In this document: piece by piece, positions 32,515 to 40,954 of the stretch | Layout of the letters: each line of letters opens with the position of its first letter | Position numbering within the stretch: the stretch's first letter is position 1 | Origin: Flavobacterium tructae | GTDB lineage: Bacteria > Bacteroidota > Bacteroidia > Flavobacteriales > Flavobacteriaceae | Reading direction: 5' to 3' | NCBI RefSeq assembly: GCF_002217475.1 | Contig: NZ_MUHH01000032.1 | Location: 40,046 to 104,045, forward strand | Length of the DNA: 64,000 nucleotides | The notes under the pieces: generated by a model | What the model saw: only the letters and a program-made list of their open reading frames with translations | Database searches by the model: none | What the model was told of the DNA's origin: nothing | Made by a program: the position numbers and the translations under genes

Positions 32515-33828
32515 TTATTTATTTAAAACTGCATTCATTGGATTTCTGGAATTGTCTTCAATGGAATACATCCCCTCTTCTTCGTATATCTTTTCATCAG
32601 CAGGCAGATCTTCTTCTGCTAATTCTTTATCAATTAATCTTTGAAGAGCCTCTCTTCTTCTTTCTTTTTCTTCCTGTTCTTCAGCAATTTCTTCTTCTTT
32701 TTTCGTCACACTAATGATAATTCCAAGGGAGAAACAGGTCATCCAAATCGAACTACCTCCACTACTGATCAACGGAAGTGTTTGCCCTGTTACCGGAAGC
32801 AGCTCCACTGCAACAGCCATATTGATCATTGCCTGAAAGATCATTGGAAACCCGAGTCCGACGACGACGAGCTTTCCAAATAATGTATTGGCCTTATGTG
32901 AGGCGATCACAAATCGGAACAATAACAATAAGTACAAAATCAATATTGCTACCCCACCTACTAAACCGTATTCTTCTACAATAATCGCATAGATAAAATC
33001 GGAAGAAGACTGTGGCAAAAAGTTTTTCTGAACACTTTTCCCCGGACCTACTCCTCCTAATCTCCCTGATGCGATTGCAATCTTTGCTTTCTCAATCTGA
33101 TAATCATCTTCATCCGGTTTATCGGTGGTAAAGTTTTCGATACGACTTCCCCAAGTACTAACCCTGCTAAAGAATCTGGAATCCGGGAATGCCTTTGCTA
33201 CCAAAAGGAAGAACGCAAACATCGCAATTCCGGAACCGATAATAAAACCAATATATTTTAATGGATACCTGCCAATAAATGTCAGCATAATTACCATTGC
33301 AAAAATCAACGCTGTGGTTGAGAAGTTCGCCGGTAAAATAAGTGCCAGTGTTATAAAAACCGGCAGCCAAAGCTGTATCAGCGATACCTGAAAAGGTTCA
33401 TTTTCTTCTTTCGTTTTCGACAGATAACGCGCCACAAATATGAACAATATACTGGCCGCCAAGGTCGACGTTTGAAACGTAATTCCGATAAAAGGAACCT
33501 GAATCCAACGGCTCGCATTTGCACCTGCAATAACAGTTCCTTTCAACAAGGTATAAAGCAGCAAAAACCACACAATAGGCAGTGCAATTTTCGAAATCGC
33601 CCTGAAATAGTGATACGGCACTCGATGCACCCAGTAAATGATTAGGAAACCAATACAAACGTGAGCCAAATGCTTTACTAAATAACCTAATGTATTTCCG
33701 GTTCCATGACCTATATAGGCCAGATTACTACTCGCACTAAAAACAGGCATAAACGAAAACAATGCCAATAAAGCCACGAATGACCATATTACTCTGTCTC
33801 CTTTTAATTTGTTCACCAGCTCTTTCAT
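32515..33828 (-). CDS. ftsW: Septal peptidoglycan polymerase FtsW
   Basis: SEDS-family glycosyltransferase that polymerises lipid II at the septum with FtsI. The 437-residue protein has about ten membrane helices; GSRIENFTTDKPDEDDYQ leads to the large loop with AIASGRLGGVGPGKSVQK and DFIYAIIVEEYG, and PLISSGGSSIWMTCFSLG is typical of the family. A charged C-terminal tail follows. It lies between murD and murG. Confidence 0.95.
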   Translation of the reverse strand: MKELVNKLKGDRVIWSFVALLALFSFMPVFSASSNLAYIGHGTGNTLGYLVKHLAHVCIGFLIIYWVHRVPYHYFRAISKIALPIVWFLLLYTLLKGTVIAGANASRWIQVPFIGITFQTSTLAASILFIFVARYLSKTKEENEPFQVSLIQLWLPVFITLALILPANFSTTALIFAMVIMLTFIGRYPLKYIGFIIGSGIAMFAFFLLVAKAFPDSRFFSRVSTWGSRIENFTTDKPDEDDYQIEKAKIAIASGRLGGVGPGKSVQKNFLPQSSSDFIYAIIVEEYGLVGGVAILILYLLLLFRFVIASHKANTLFGKLVVVGLGFPMIFQAMINMAVAVELLPVTGQTLPLISSGGSSIWMTCFSLGIIISVTKKEEEIAEEQEEKERRREALQRLIDKELAEEDLPADEKIYEEEGMYSIEDNSRNPMNAVLNK

Positions 33829-33836
33829 AATCTTTT

Positions 33837-33903
33837 GTTTCAGGTTTCTCTCGTTTCAGGTTTCAAGCTTCAGAATTCAAACCTGAAACCTGAAACTTGA
33901 AAC
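33837..33903. repeat. GTTTCAGG / CCTGAAAC palindrome between murD and ftsW (family D)
   Basis: Two left words (GTTTCAGGTTTC, twice) pair with AAACCTGAAACCTGAAAC and CTTGAAAC on the right around TTCAGAATTC. It would form a long hairpin in the dcw mRNA between two genes. Confidence 0.85.
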
Positions 33904-33911
33904 ATTTTTTT

Positions 33912-35243
33912 TTACAAATTGTGAACGGCTTGCTTAAACTGTCTTCCTCTGTCTTCGTAGCTTTCGAATAAATCGAAACTTGCGCAGGCCGGAGACAATA
34001 AAACTGCATCACCTTTTTCTGTTAAACGCTGTGCTGTTTTTACAGCATCGTTCATATTATTTACTTCAACCATGATGTCAACCACATTTCCGAAGGCGTT
34101 GATAATTTTATGATTATCAATTCCAAGGCAAATAATAGCTTTTACTTTTTCGCGAACTAATGACATCAGTTCGTTGTAATCGTTTCCTTTATCTACTCCA
34201 CCAACAATCCAGACTGTTGGAACGTTCATACTGTCTAAAGCAAAGAAAGTCGCATTAACATTTGTTGCTTTTGAATCATTGATATATTGTACATTCTGAA
34301 TTTTAAGTACTTTTTCTAAACGGTGTTCAACACCCTGAAAATTAGATAAACTTTCGCGAATTGTTGCATTTCTAATTTGCATCAATTTCGCAACAGAGCT
34401 TGCTGCCATTGCGTTTTTCATGTTATGTTTTCCTTCTAACGCAATGTGTTCTGTGTCCATTGTAAACTCTTCTTGGTTGATCTTTATTTCCATTTTGTTG
34501 TTATTTATAGAAGCTCCTTCATCGAATGATTTCGTCAATGAGAAAGGAATTAATTTTGCTTTTGTTTTGTTGTTTTTTAACCATTCTGTACTTGCTTCAT
34601 CATCTGCATCGTAAATGAGATAATCACTTTCGGTCTGGTTCATCGTTATTCGAAATTTCGAATTGATATAATTTTCATATTTATATTCATATCTATCGAG
34701 GTGATCGGGACTGATATTGGTTATGATCGCAATATCCGGTCTGTAATCTATTATTCCGTCTAACTGAAAACTGCTTAATTCAAGAACGTATGCATCGTAT
34801 TTATTCTCGGCTACCTGCCAGGCAAAACTCTTTCCTATATTCCCTCCCAAACCTACATTCAAACCTGCTGATTTTAATAAATAATGGGTCAGCATAGTGG
34901 TAGTCGTTTTTCCGTTACTGCCTGTGATTCCAATAGTCAGTGCTTCTGTAAAAGGTTTTGCAAATTCTATTTCCGAAATCACTTTTACTCCCGCTGCTAA
35001 CAACTTCTTTACAATTGGTGACTTTTCAGGAATCCCCGGACTCTTCATAACCACATCAGCATTTAAGATCAGATCTTCGGTATGCTGTTCTTCTTCCCAG
35101 GGAATTTTATTAATGATAAGAACTTCTTTGTAACTCTCTTTTATCTTTCCAAAATCTGATACAAAAACATCATATCCTTTTTTCTTTCCGAGAATAGCAG
35201 TACCTACGCCGCTTTCTCCTCCGCCTAAAACCACTAACCTCAT
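33912..35243 (-). CDS. murD: UDP-N-acetylmuramoyl-L-alanine--D-glutamate ligase
   Basis: Adds D-Glu to UDP-MurNAc-L-Ala. The 443-residue protein has the N-terminal VLGGGESGVGTAILGK, ATP loop GITGSNGKTTTTMLTHYLL (near residue 110), ELSSFQL and NDSKATNVNAT motifs. Its start is 10 bp from the edge of a 29-bp inverted repeat that encloses a four-helix-bundle gene separating it from mraY. Confidence 0.96.
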   Translation of the reverse strand: MRLVVLGGGESGVGTAILGKKKGYDVFVSDFGKIKESYKEVLIINKIPWEEEQHTEDLILNADVVMKSPGIPEKSPIVKKLLAAGVKVISEIEFAKPFTEALTIGITGSNGKTTTTMLTHYLLKSAGLNVGLGGNIGKSFAWQVAENKYDAYVLELSSFQLDGIIDYRPDIAIITNISPDHLDRYEYKYENYINSKFRITMNQTESDYLIYDADDEASTEWLKNNKTKAKLIPFSLTKSFDEGASINNNKMEIKINQEEFTMDTEHIALEGKHNMKNAMAASSVAKLMQIRNATIRESLSNFQGVEHRLEKVLKIQNVQYINDSKATNVNATFFALDSMNVPTVWIVGGVDKGNDYNELMSLVREKVKAIICLGIDNHKIINAFGNVVDIMVEVNNMNDAVKTAQRLTEKGDAVLLSPACASFDLFESYEDRGRQFKQAVHNL

Positions 35244-35252
35244 ACTTTATAA

Positions 35253-35281
35253 AATTAAAAATTGAGAATTAAAAATTAAAA
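35253..35281 (+). repeat. 29-bp inverted repeat, arm 1 (family E)
   Basis: AATTAAAAATTGAGAATT and a further 11 AT bases. Exact reverse complement of 35675-35703. The shared GAG/CTC in an otherwise AT-only sequence makes chance matching less likely. Confidence 0.92.
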
Positions 35282-35301
35282 ATCTGCTATACTCAAGACC
35301 T

Positions 35302-35664
35302 CTAATTATTTGCATTTTTCCCTTTTAAGGTTAATATAATTTTCGCTAATATTTTACATATTTCCTCTGCTTCCTTATGAATGCTTTCGAATTCAACTGC
35401 AGAAATATAATCCGTTGCTTTCAAGAGTTTCAACCAATAAATTGTTTCTCTTGCTTCTTTATATGAGATTTCCAGTTTAAACAGAAACTCCTTATCAGAA
35501 CGTCCCCCGATTGACTCTTCGATGTTGGCTCCTATAGAATTCCCACATCTTAGAATCTGCTTACTCAAAACAAACTCTTTCTTTTCGGCCGTCAGATATT
35601 TATATAAATTGATAATTCTAACCGCGAAAAGAAAGGATTTATCCTGAATAATATTTTCTTTCAT
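35302..35664 (-). CDS. Four-helix-bundle protein (S23/IVS type), second copy
   Basis: A 120-residue helical protein of the same superfamily as the one in groESL, but clearly diverged. Landmarks are SFLFAVRIINLYKYL, LSKQILRCGNSIGANIEES (the family hallmark region), GGRSDKEFLFKLEISYKEARE and TIYWLKLL. It shares the SDKEF block with the groESL copy. The position between mraY and murD is unusual for a dcw cluster. Function is unknown; nucleic-acid binding is likely from family precedent. Confidence 0.92.
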   Translation of the reverse strand: MKENIIQDKSFLFAVRIINLYKYLTAEKKEFVLSKQILRCGNSIGANIEESIGGRSDKEFLFKLEISYKEARETIYWLKLLKATDYISAVEFESIHKEAEEICKILAKIILTLKGKNANN

Positions 35665-35674
35665 TTCTAAGAAC

Positions 35675-35703
35675 TTTTAATTTTTAATTCTCAATTTTTA
35701 ATT
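35675..35703 (-). repeat. 29-bp inverted repeat, arm 2 (family E)
   Basis: The plus strand reads TTTTAATTTTTAATTCTCAA and nine further bases; exact reverse complement of 35253-35281. It ends 5 bp from the mraY stop. Confidence 0.92.
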
Positions 35704-35708
35704 CAAAA

Positions 35709-36944
35709 CTATCTTAGTTTTAAAGTAACGATTGACAATATGGCTAACATTACAGCAACAATCCAGAAACGGGTCACAATCTTACTTTCATGATATCCTT
35801 TTTTCTGATAATGATGATGCAGCGGTGACATCAGGAAAATTCTTCGTCCCTCTCCGAAACGCTTTTTCGTATATTTAAAATAAGTGACCTGAATAATTAC
35901 GGAAGCACTTTCGGCAAGGAAAATTCCGCAGAATAGAACAATCAATATCTCTTTACGAACAGCAATGGCTAAAACCGCTATAATTCCACCAATAGTCAAA
36001 CTTCCTGTATCTCCCATAAATACAGAAGCGGGAAATGAATTGTACCAAAGAAATCCAATTAAAGCTCCCACAAATGCGGATATAAACACGGTCATTTCTC
36101 CCGAATTGGGGATGTACATTATATTGAGATAGTTTGAGAAAATAATATTCCCGGAAACGAATGTAAATATCCCAAGTGCGAGTACCGAAACCGCTGAAGT
36201 TCCAGCCGCGAGTCCATCAATACCATCCGTTAAATTAGCTCCGTTTGAAACTGCTGTGATGATAAAAATAACCACCGGAATAAAAACCAGCCAGGCCCAT
36301 TTTTCATATCCTTCACCTGTCCAGGCTAAAATTTCAGCATAATCAAATTCATTATTTTTCACAAAAGGAATTGTCGTTGCAGTAGATTTTTCTTCTACCG
36401 GTGCCGGCAAAACTATCGTTGAATTGTTTGTAGCTGTTTTAAAAACATCAGTTCTGCCTGTATCGGTTCGAACAGTTACCGCAGGATTAAAATACAAAAC
36501 AGATCCTACAATGATTCCAAGACCAACCTGTCCGATCACTTTAAAAATTCCTTTAAGTCCTTGTTTGTCCTTTTTGAATATTTTGATATAATCGTCCACA
36601 AAACCAATACTCCCCATCCAAAGCGTCGTTACAATAAGCAATACGATATAGATATTATGCAAACGAGCGAATAACAAAACCGGTACTAGCGTTGCAAAAA
36701 TGATAATCAGTCCTCCCATTGTTGGAGTTCCTGCTTTTTCATTCTGACCTGCAAGACCTAACTCACGAACGGTTTCACCAACTTGCTGATTGCGTAAAAA
36801 GTTTATAATTCTTTTTCCGTAAATCGTTGACAAAAGCAACGAAAGCATAAATGCCAAAGCCGATCTGAAAGTGATGTACTGAAAAACTCCCGTTCCCGGT
36901 ACATCTAATGTTTTGTCTAAATATTCAAATAAATAGTATAGCAT
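35709..36944 (-). CDS. mraY: Phospho-MurNAc-pentapeptide transferase MraY
   Basis: Integral membrane enzyme that makes lipid I from UDP-MurNAc-pentapeptide and undecaprenyl phosphate. Catalytic motifs FVDDYIKIF, NLTDGIDGLAAG and MSPLHHHYQKKG are present. At 411 residues it is about 50 longer than E. coli MraY; the extra stretch lies around residues 160-215, between membrane helices, and is rich in Thr/Val. The next gene in the direction of transcription is the cassette gene, then murD. Confidence 0.95.
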   Translation of the reverse strand: MLYYLFEYLDKTLDVPGTGVFQYITFRSALAFMLSLLLSTIYGKRIINFLRNQQVGETVRELGLAGQNEKAGTPTMGGLIIIFATLVPVLLFARLHNIYIVLLIVTTLWMGSIGFVDDYIKIFKKDKQGLKGIFKVIGQVGLGIIVGSVLYFNPAVTVRTDTGRTDVFKTATNNSTIVLPAPVEEKSTATTIPFVKNNEFDYAEILAWTGEGYEKWAWLVFIPVVIFIITAVSNGANLTDGIDGLAAGTSAVSVLALGIFTFVSGNIIFSNYLNIMYIPNSGEMTVFISAFVGALIGFLWYNSFPASVFMGDTGSLTIGGIIAVLAIAVRKEILIVLFCGIFLAESASVIIQVTYFKYTKKRFGEGRRIFLMSPLHHHYQKKGYHESKIVTRFWIVAVMLAILSIVTLKLR

Positions 36945-36949
36945 ATATC

Positions 36950-37040
36950 TTTGTTTATTTGGTTAATCGTTGATTTGTTTATTCGTTTATTCTTGATTTA
37001 ATAATTATTCGATTAAACGAATAATCAATTCACCGGTTAA
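36950..37040. repeat. GATTAAACGAATAA / TTATTCGTTT word repeats (family F)
   Basis: The murE-mraY gap is built from TTTGTTTATTTGGTTAATCG, TTTGTTTATTCGTTTATTC, ATTCGATTAAACGAATAAT and CACCGGTTAAAC. These are partly self-complementary and are inverse to the words at 10360-10445. Confidence 0.55.
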
Positions 37041-37044
37041 ACTT

Positions 37045-38508
37045 TTATTTTCCTAATTGTTCTAAAATTTCCTTTACCGTTTCCATATCATCAAAATGAT
37101 GACGTACCCCGTTTATCTCCTGATACGTTTCATGTCCTTTCCCTGCAATTAGTATAATATCATTGGGCTGGGCCAACTGACAAGCTGTTTTAATCGCTTG
37201 TTTTCTATCTGAAATTCTCAATATTTTTTTATAATTGTGAGCTTCAACGCCTTTCTCCATTTCATCTAAAATCACTTCAGGATCTTCATTTCTTGGATTA
37301 TCTGAGGTTAAAATGGCCTTATCACTTAAATCTGTAGCAATTTTTGCCATTATAGGCCTCTTGGTTTTATCTCTGTTTCCACCGCAACCAACAACTGTTA
37401 ACAGCTGCTCGTTTTTGGTACGGATATCATTAATCGTTTTTAAAACATTATCTAAAGCATCCGGAGTATGTGCATAATCAACTATTGCTGTAATGTTTCC
37501 TTCTGAAACGATATACTGAAAACGCCCCGAAACACTTTCTAAATCAGACAGTAAGCGCAACGCTTCAAGACTATCCATTCCTAACTCTACAGCCGTTCCG
37601 TAAATTGCCAAAACATTGTAAGCATTAAACGTTCCGATTAGCTTTACCCAAACTTCATTGTCATTAACTTTCAATAACAAACCCGACAACTGACTCTCCA
37701 GAATCTGTGCTTTAAAGTCGGCATAGGTTTTTAAAGCGTAGGTAAACTTTCTGGCTACTGTATTTTGCAGCATTACCGATCCGTTTTTATCATCGATGTT
37801 AGACAAAACGAAAGCTGTTTTCGGCAAAGAATCAAAAAACGATTTTTTCACATCTCTGTATTCCGCAAAAGTTGGGTGATAATCTAAATGGTCGTGTGAC
37901 AAATTCGTGAAAATTCCTCCAACAAAATGCAGTGCCTCTGTTCGTTTTTGGTGAATTCCGTGTGAACTCACTTCCATAAAACAATGCGTAACACCCGCTT
38001 CGATCATTTCGTTCAAATAATAATTAATAGTAATCGAATCCGGAGTGGTATGTGTTGCAGGAAATTCAGTTTCATCGACCATGATTTTTACGGTTGACAA
38101 TAAACCAACTTTAAAACCTGCTTTTTGAAACAACTGAAACAACAATGATGCAATGGTAGTCTTTCCGTTTGTACCGGTAACTCCAACCAATTTTAACTTT
38201 TCGGATGGATTTCCGAAGTAATTGGCCGCCATAAAAGCCAGAGCCGCATTAGTATCTTTTACTTTTATGTAGGTTATTCCTTTTTCAATATTTTCAGGCA
38301 ACGTATCGCAAATAATCGCAATTGCACCTAATTTGATTGCTTTTTCAATATAATCATGACCATCTGAAAGTGATCCGCGAATAGCCACGAAAACATCATT
38401 TGCCTCAATTTTTCTCGAGTCAAAATCAATTTTATGTATATCGATTTCCGTTGAACCTATTACAGACTCAATCGCTACTTTATATAATATGTCTTTCAGT
38501 ATTTTCAC
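37045..38508 (-). CDS. murE: UDP-MurNAc-tripeptide synthetase MurE (meso-DAP type)
   Basis: Adds the third residue to UDP-MurNAc-L-Ala-D-Glu. The ATP loop VGVTGTNGKTTIASL lies near residue 110. The substrate-selecting motif near residue 405 is DNPRNEDP, the form that binds meso-diaminopimelate; lysine-adding enzymes differ here. Other motifs (EVSSHGIHQKR, DYAHTPDALDNVL) are intact. It overlaps the ftsI stop by 4 bp (ATGA), implying coupled translation. Confidence 0.96.
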   Translation of the reverse strand: MKILKDILYKVAIESVIGSTEIDIHKIDFDSRKIEANDVFVAIRGSLSDGHDYIEKAIKLGAIAIICDTLPENIEKGITYIKVKDTNAALAFMAANYFGNPSEKLKLVGVTGTNGKTTIASLLFQLFQKAGFKVGLLSTVKIMVDETEFPATHTTPDSITINYYLNEMIEAGVTHCFMEVSSHGIHQKRTEALHFVGGIFTNLSHDHLDYHPTFAEYRDVKKSFFDSLPKTAFVLSNIDDKNGSVMLQNTVARKFTYALKTYADFKAQILESQLSGLLLKVNDNEVWVKLIGTFNAYNVLAIYGTAVELGMDSLEALRLLSDLESVSGRFQYIVSEGNITAIVDYAHTPDALDNVLKTINDIRTKNEQLLTVVGCGGNRDKTKRPIMAKIATDLSDKAILTSDNPRNEDPEVILDEMEKGVEAHNYKKILRISDRKQAIKTACQLAQPNDIILIAGKGHETYQEINGVRHHFDDMETVKEILEQLGK

Positions 38509-40514
38509 GATAATTCTAATACTATGATTGTGTTTTTACTAATATTTTGTCCGGGCTGAATAGATTGTTTTTTAACCTTTCCTACTCCGATAACTCTCAC
38601 TTTTAAATCAAGGTTTTCTAACAATGCTACTGCATCCATACCCGGCATACCTTTTAAATTAGGAACCTGATTTATTTTTTTATTGGCTTCTGCCGTATAT
38701 TTATTATAACTGTCATCTTGTTTTGGAATTCTTGAATCCAGTTTTTTTATTCTATTGGTTGATGGCGCATCTGTAAATATTTTTTGAGCGATTCTTTTAA
38801 AAACCGGCCCGGCAACATCTGCTCCATAATAATTGTTTTTTGATGTATTAGGCTTATGCACTACTACTATACAAGAATATTTAGGATGTTCAGCCGGAAA
38901 ATACCCCACAAAGGAAGAAGCATAATACAAACCTGATTTTCCTTCTTTCCCTCCATAATTCACCTGCGCTGTTCCGGTTTTTCCTGCCATCGAAAAATCT
39001 TTCGAATACAGCTTGGAACCTGTTCCTTTTTTAACCACATTGAGCAATACTGCTCTTACTTTGTCAATGGTTTCCTGCGAACATATTTTCGGATTGATCA
39101 CTTCTACCTCAAACTTATTAATCGTTTTGTTCCATTCTTTAATTTCCGAAACAAACTGTGGCTTAACCATCACTCCATTGTTTGCAACGGCATTATAAAG
39201 CGCCAGCGTTTGCATTGGCGTAACCGAAACTCCGTAACCAAAAGCCATCCACGGAAGTGAAACTCCTGACCAATGTTTGTCTCCGGGTTGTGGAATATAC
39301 GGCCTTCCTTCTCCTTTAAAATGCAATCCTAATGTTTTATTTAATCCGTACGAATTAATATGATTTACAAACTTTGACGGATTGCTTTTGTAATTGTCAT
39401 AAACCGCCTGAACCATTACGGTATTAGACGAAAGTTCAAATCCTCTAGCCAGCGAAATTTTCCCGTAACCACCTCTGTGCGAATCACGAACAGCACGTCC
39501 GTAATACCTCATTTCTCCTCCGTGACTGTCAAAAACGGTACTTGTATCGGCTACTTTATCTTCTAAAATTGCCATTAAATCGACCAATTTAAATGTCGAT
39601 CCCGGCTCATGAGACTCGGCTATAGCGTAATTTGTAGTTTCATAGTACGATCCGTCTTCTGATCTTCCCAGATTTGAAATCGCTTTTACATGCCCCGTTT
39701 CGGTCTCCATCACCACCACACAACCGTGATCAGCTTCGTAATCTTCCAATTGTTTTAATAAAGCATGATGTGCAATATCCTGAATAAAAACATCAATGGT
39801 CGAAATCACATCATAACCGTCTACAGGATCTACTTCATTTAAATCCCGAATAGGCTTCCATTGTCCTTTTGCAATTTTTTGCTTTAAAATTTTTCCGTCT
39901 TTCCCGTTCAGATAACTTTTATAAGCCCATTCGATTCCTTTACCAACTTCGACTCCGGTTGCAGGGTCAATTCGGTCATAACCAATGGTTCGTTCTGCAA
40001 TTTTACCTATCGGATGTTTTCTAACAGTTTCCTGTTCAACAATTATTCCTCCTTTAAAAGCGCCTAGATTGAACAAAGGAAAACCTTTAATTTTTACATA
40101 TTCGGTATAACTCAAATTGCGGGCAATCAGATAATAACGATTTTTATTGGCTCTGGCTTTTCTTAATTCCTGCTGATAATAACCTGCCGGTCTGTCTAAA
40201 ACGGTAGCCAATGAATCGGATAATGCCTTTACGTATTTTTCAAAAGTTTCCGTTTTCGGCGCTTTAGCATCAAAACGAATTTCATAATTAGGAATCGATG
40301 TAGCCAATAAACTTCCATCAGCCGAATAGATATTTCCTTTGTTTGCCGGAATTACAAAATTTCTAACAGTACGTTGTTTCGCCAATTTTCTGTAATAATC
40401 TCCTTCTACCCATTGAATATTGGTTAACTTAACAACAATAGCAATTGCCATCACAAAGATGAAAACTGCTACGAGGTAAATTCTGTAGGATATATGTTTA
40501 TCTTCTACTGCCAT
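38505..40514 (-). CDS. ftsI: Septal transpeptidase FtsI (PBP3) with PASTA domain
   Basis: Class B penicillin-binding protein that cross-links septal peptidoglycan. One N-terminal membrane helix (YLVAVFIFVMAIAIVV) is followed by the dimerisation/pedestal region. The transpeptidase domain has Ser306 in PGSTFKL, SSN at 362-364 and AGKTGTAQ. The last about 60 residues form a PASTA domain (VPNLKGMPGMDAVALLENLDL). The length is 669. It overlaps ftsL by 10 bp and murE by 4 bp. Confidence 0.95.
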   Translation of the reverse strand: MAVEDKHISYRIYLVAVFIFVMAIAIVVKLTNIQWVEGDYYRKLAKQRTVRNFVIPANKGNIYSADGSLLATSIPNYEIRFDAKAPKTETFEKYVKALSDSLATVLDRPAGYYQQELRKARANKNRYYLIARNLSYTEYVKIKGFPLFNLGAFKGGIIVEQETVRKHPIGKIAERTIGYDRIDPATGVEVGKGIEWAYKSYLNGKDGKILKQKIAKGQWKPIRDLNEVDPVDGYDVISTIDVFIQDIAHHALLKQLEDYEADHGCVVVMETETGHVKAISNLGRSEDGSYYETTNYAIAESHEPGSTFKLVDLMAILEDKVADTSTVFDSHGGEMRYYGRAVRDSHRGGYGKISLARGFELSSNTVMVQAVYDNYKSNPSKFVNHINSYGLNKTLGLHFKGEGRPYIPQPGDKHWSGVSLPWMAFGYGVSVTPMQTLALYNAVANNGVMVKPQFVSEIKEWNKTINKFEVEVINPKICSQETIDKVRAVLLNVVKKGTGSKLYSKDFSMAGKTGTAQVNYGGKEGKSGLYYASSFVGYFPAEHPKYSCIVVVHKPNTSKNNYYGADVAGPVFKRIAQKIFTDAPSTNRIKKLDSRIPKQDDSYNKYTAEANKKINQVPNLKGMPGMDAVALLENLDLKVRVIGVGKVKKQSIQPGQNISKNTIIVLELS

Positions 40515-40852
40515 ATTCTTTTAAAGAAACTTTTTTCTTCTTCTTTTTTTACTTCTATTTTAATCGGAGGAACTGTGGATGGAAAAATTTTCTTCTCCAG
40601 CATTTTATCCGATATCGTCGATTCCATTTTTAACTTCATTAACTCTGAACGGCGGTCTACAAATTCAGATCGCAATTCTTTTACTTCATTGTTCAGTTTT
40701 GCGATTTCAAAAACCTTCTGTTCGTAACGCTGTGTATTGGCGATCATCAAAATGGCAAGCAGAATAATAAAAACAATGAAACGCCAGTTTTTTACTGCAT
40801 CATCGTTGATCAGAAACCTTGCTTTTAATATATCAAATACACCACTTTTCAT
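40505..40852 (-). CDS. ftsL: FtsL-like cell division protein
   Basis: A 115-residue bitopic protein: basic N-terminus, one membrane helix (RFIVFIILLAILMIANTQRY) and a periplasmic coiled-coil (FEIAKLNNEVKELRSEFVDRR). The layout and position between rsmH and ftsI identify FtsL, which brings FtsW-FtsI to the septum. Sequence conservation in this family is weak. Confidence 0.85.
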   Translation of the reverse strand: MKSGVFDILKARFLINDDAVKNWRFIVFIILLAILMIANTQRYEQKVFEIAKLNNEVKELRSEFVDRRSELMKLKMESTISDKMLEKKIFPSTVPPIKIEVKKEEEKSFFKRIWQ

Positions 40853-40954
40853 TTTTTCTACCTATATATTATAGTAATCTGTTTAATTGTTGAATCGTTG
40901 AGTCGTTTATTGTTTTACTTTCAAAGCCACAACTCACATTTTACATCTCACAAA

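Larger units (their letters stand above)
35253..35703 (-). mobile_element. Inverted-repeat-bounded cassette with four-helix gene inside the dcw cluster (putative)
   Basis: A 451-bp block fills the mraY-murD gap: 29-bp perfect inverted repeats at both ends and one ORF between, in the same orientation as the host genes. In the dcw transcript the arms would pair and place the ORF in the loop, like four-helix-bundle intervening sequences of 23S rRNA. There is no transposase and no target duplication that I can see. Origin and mobility are inferred. Confidence 0.55.

Noticed and set aside
35240..35720. Target-site duplication around the 29-bp inverted repeats
   Set aside because: The flanks (CATACTTTATAA and CAAAACTATCTT) share no convincing direct repeat, so transposition by a DDE enzyme is not supported.
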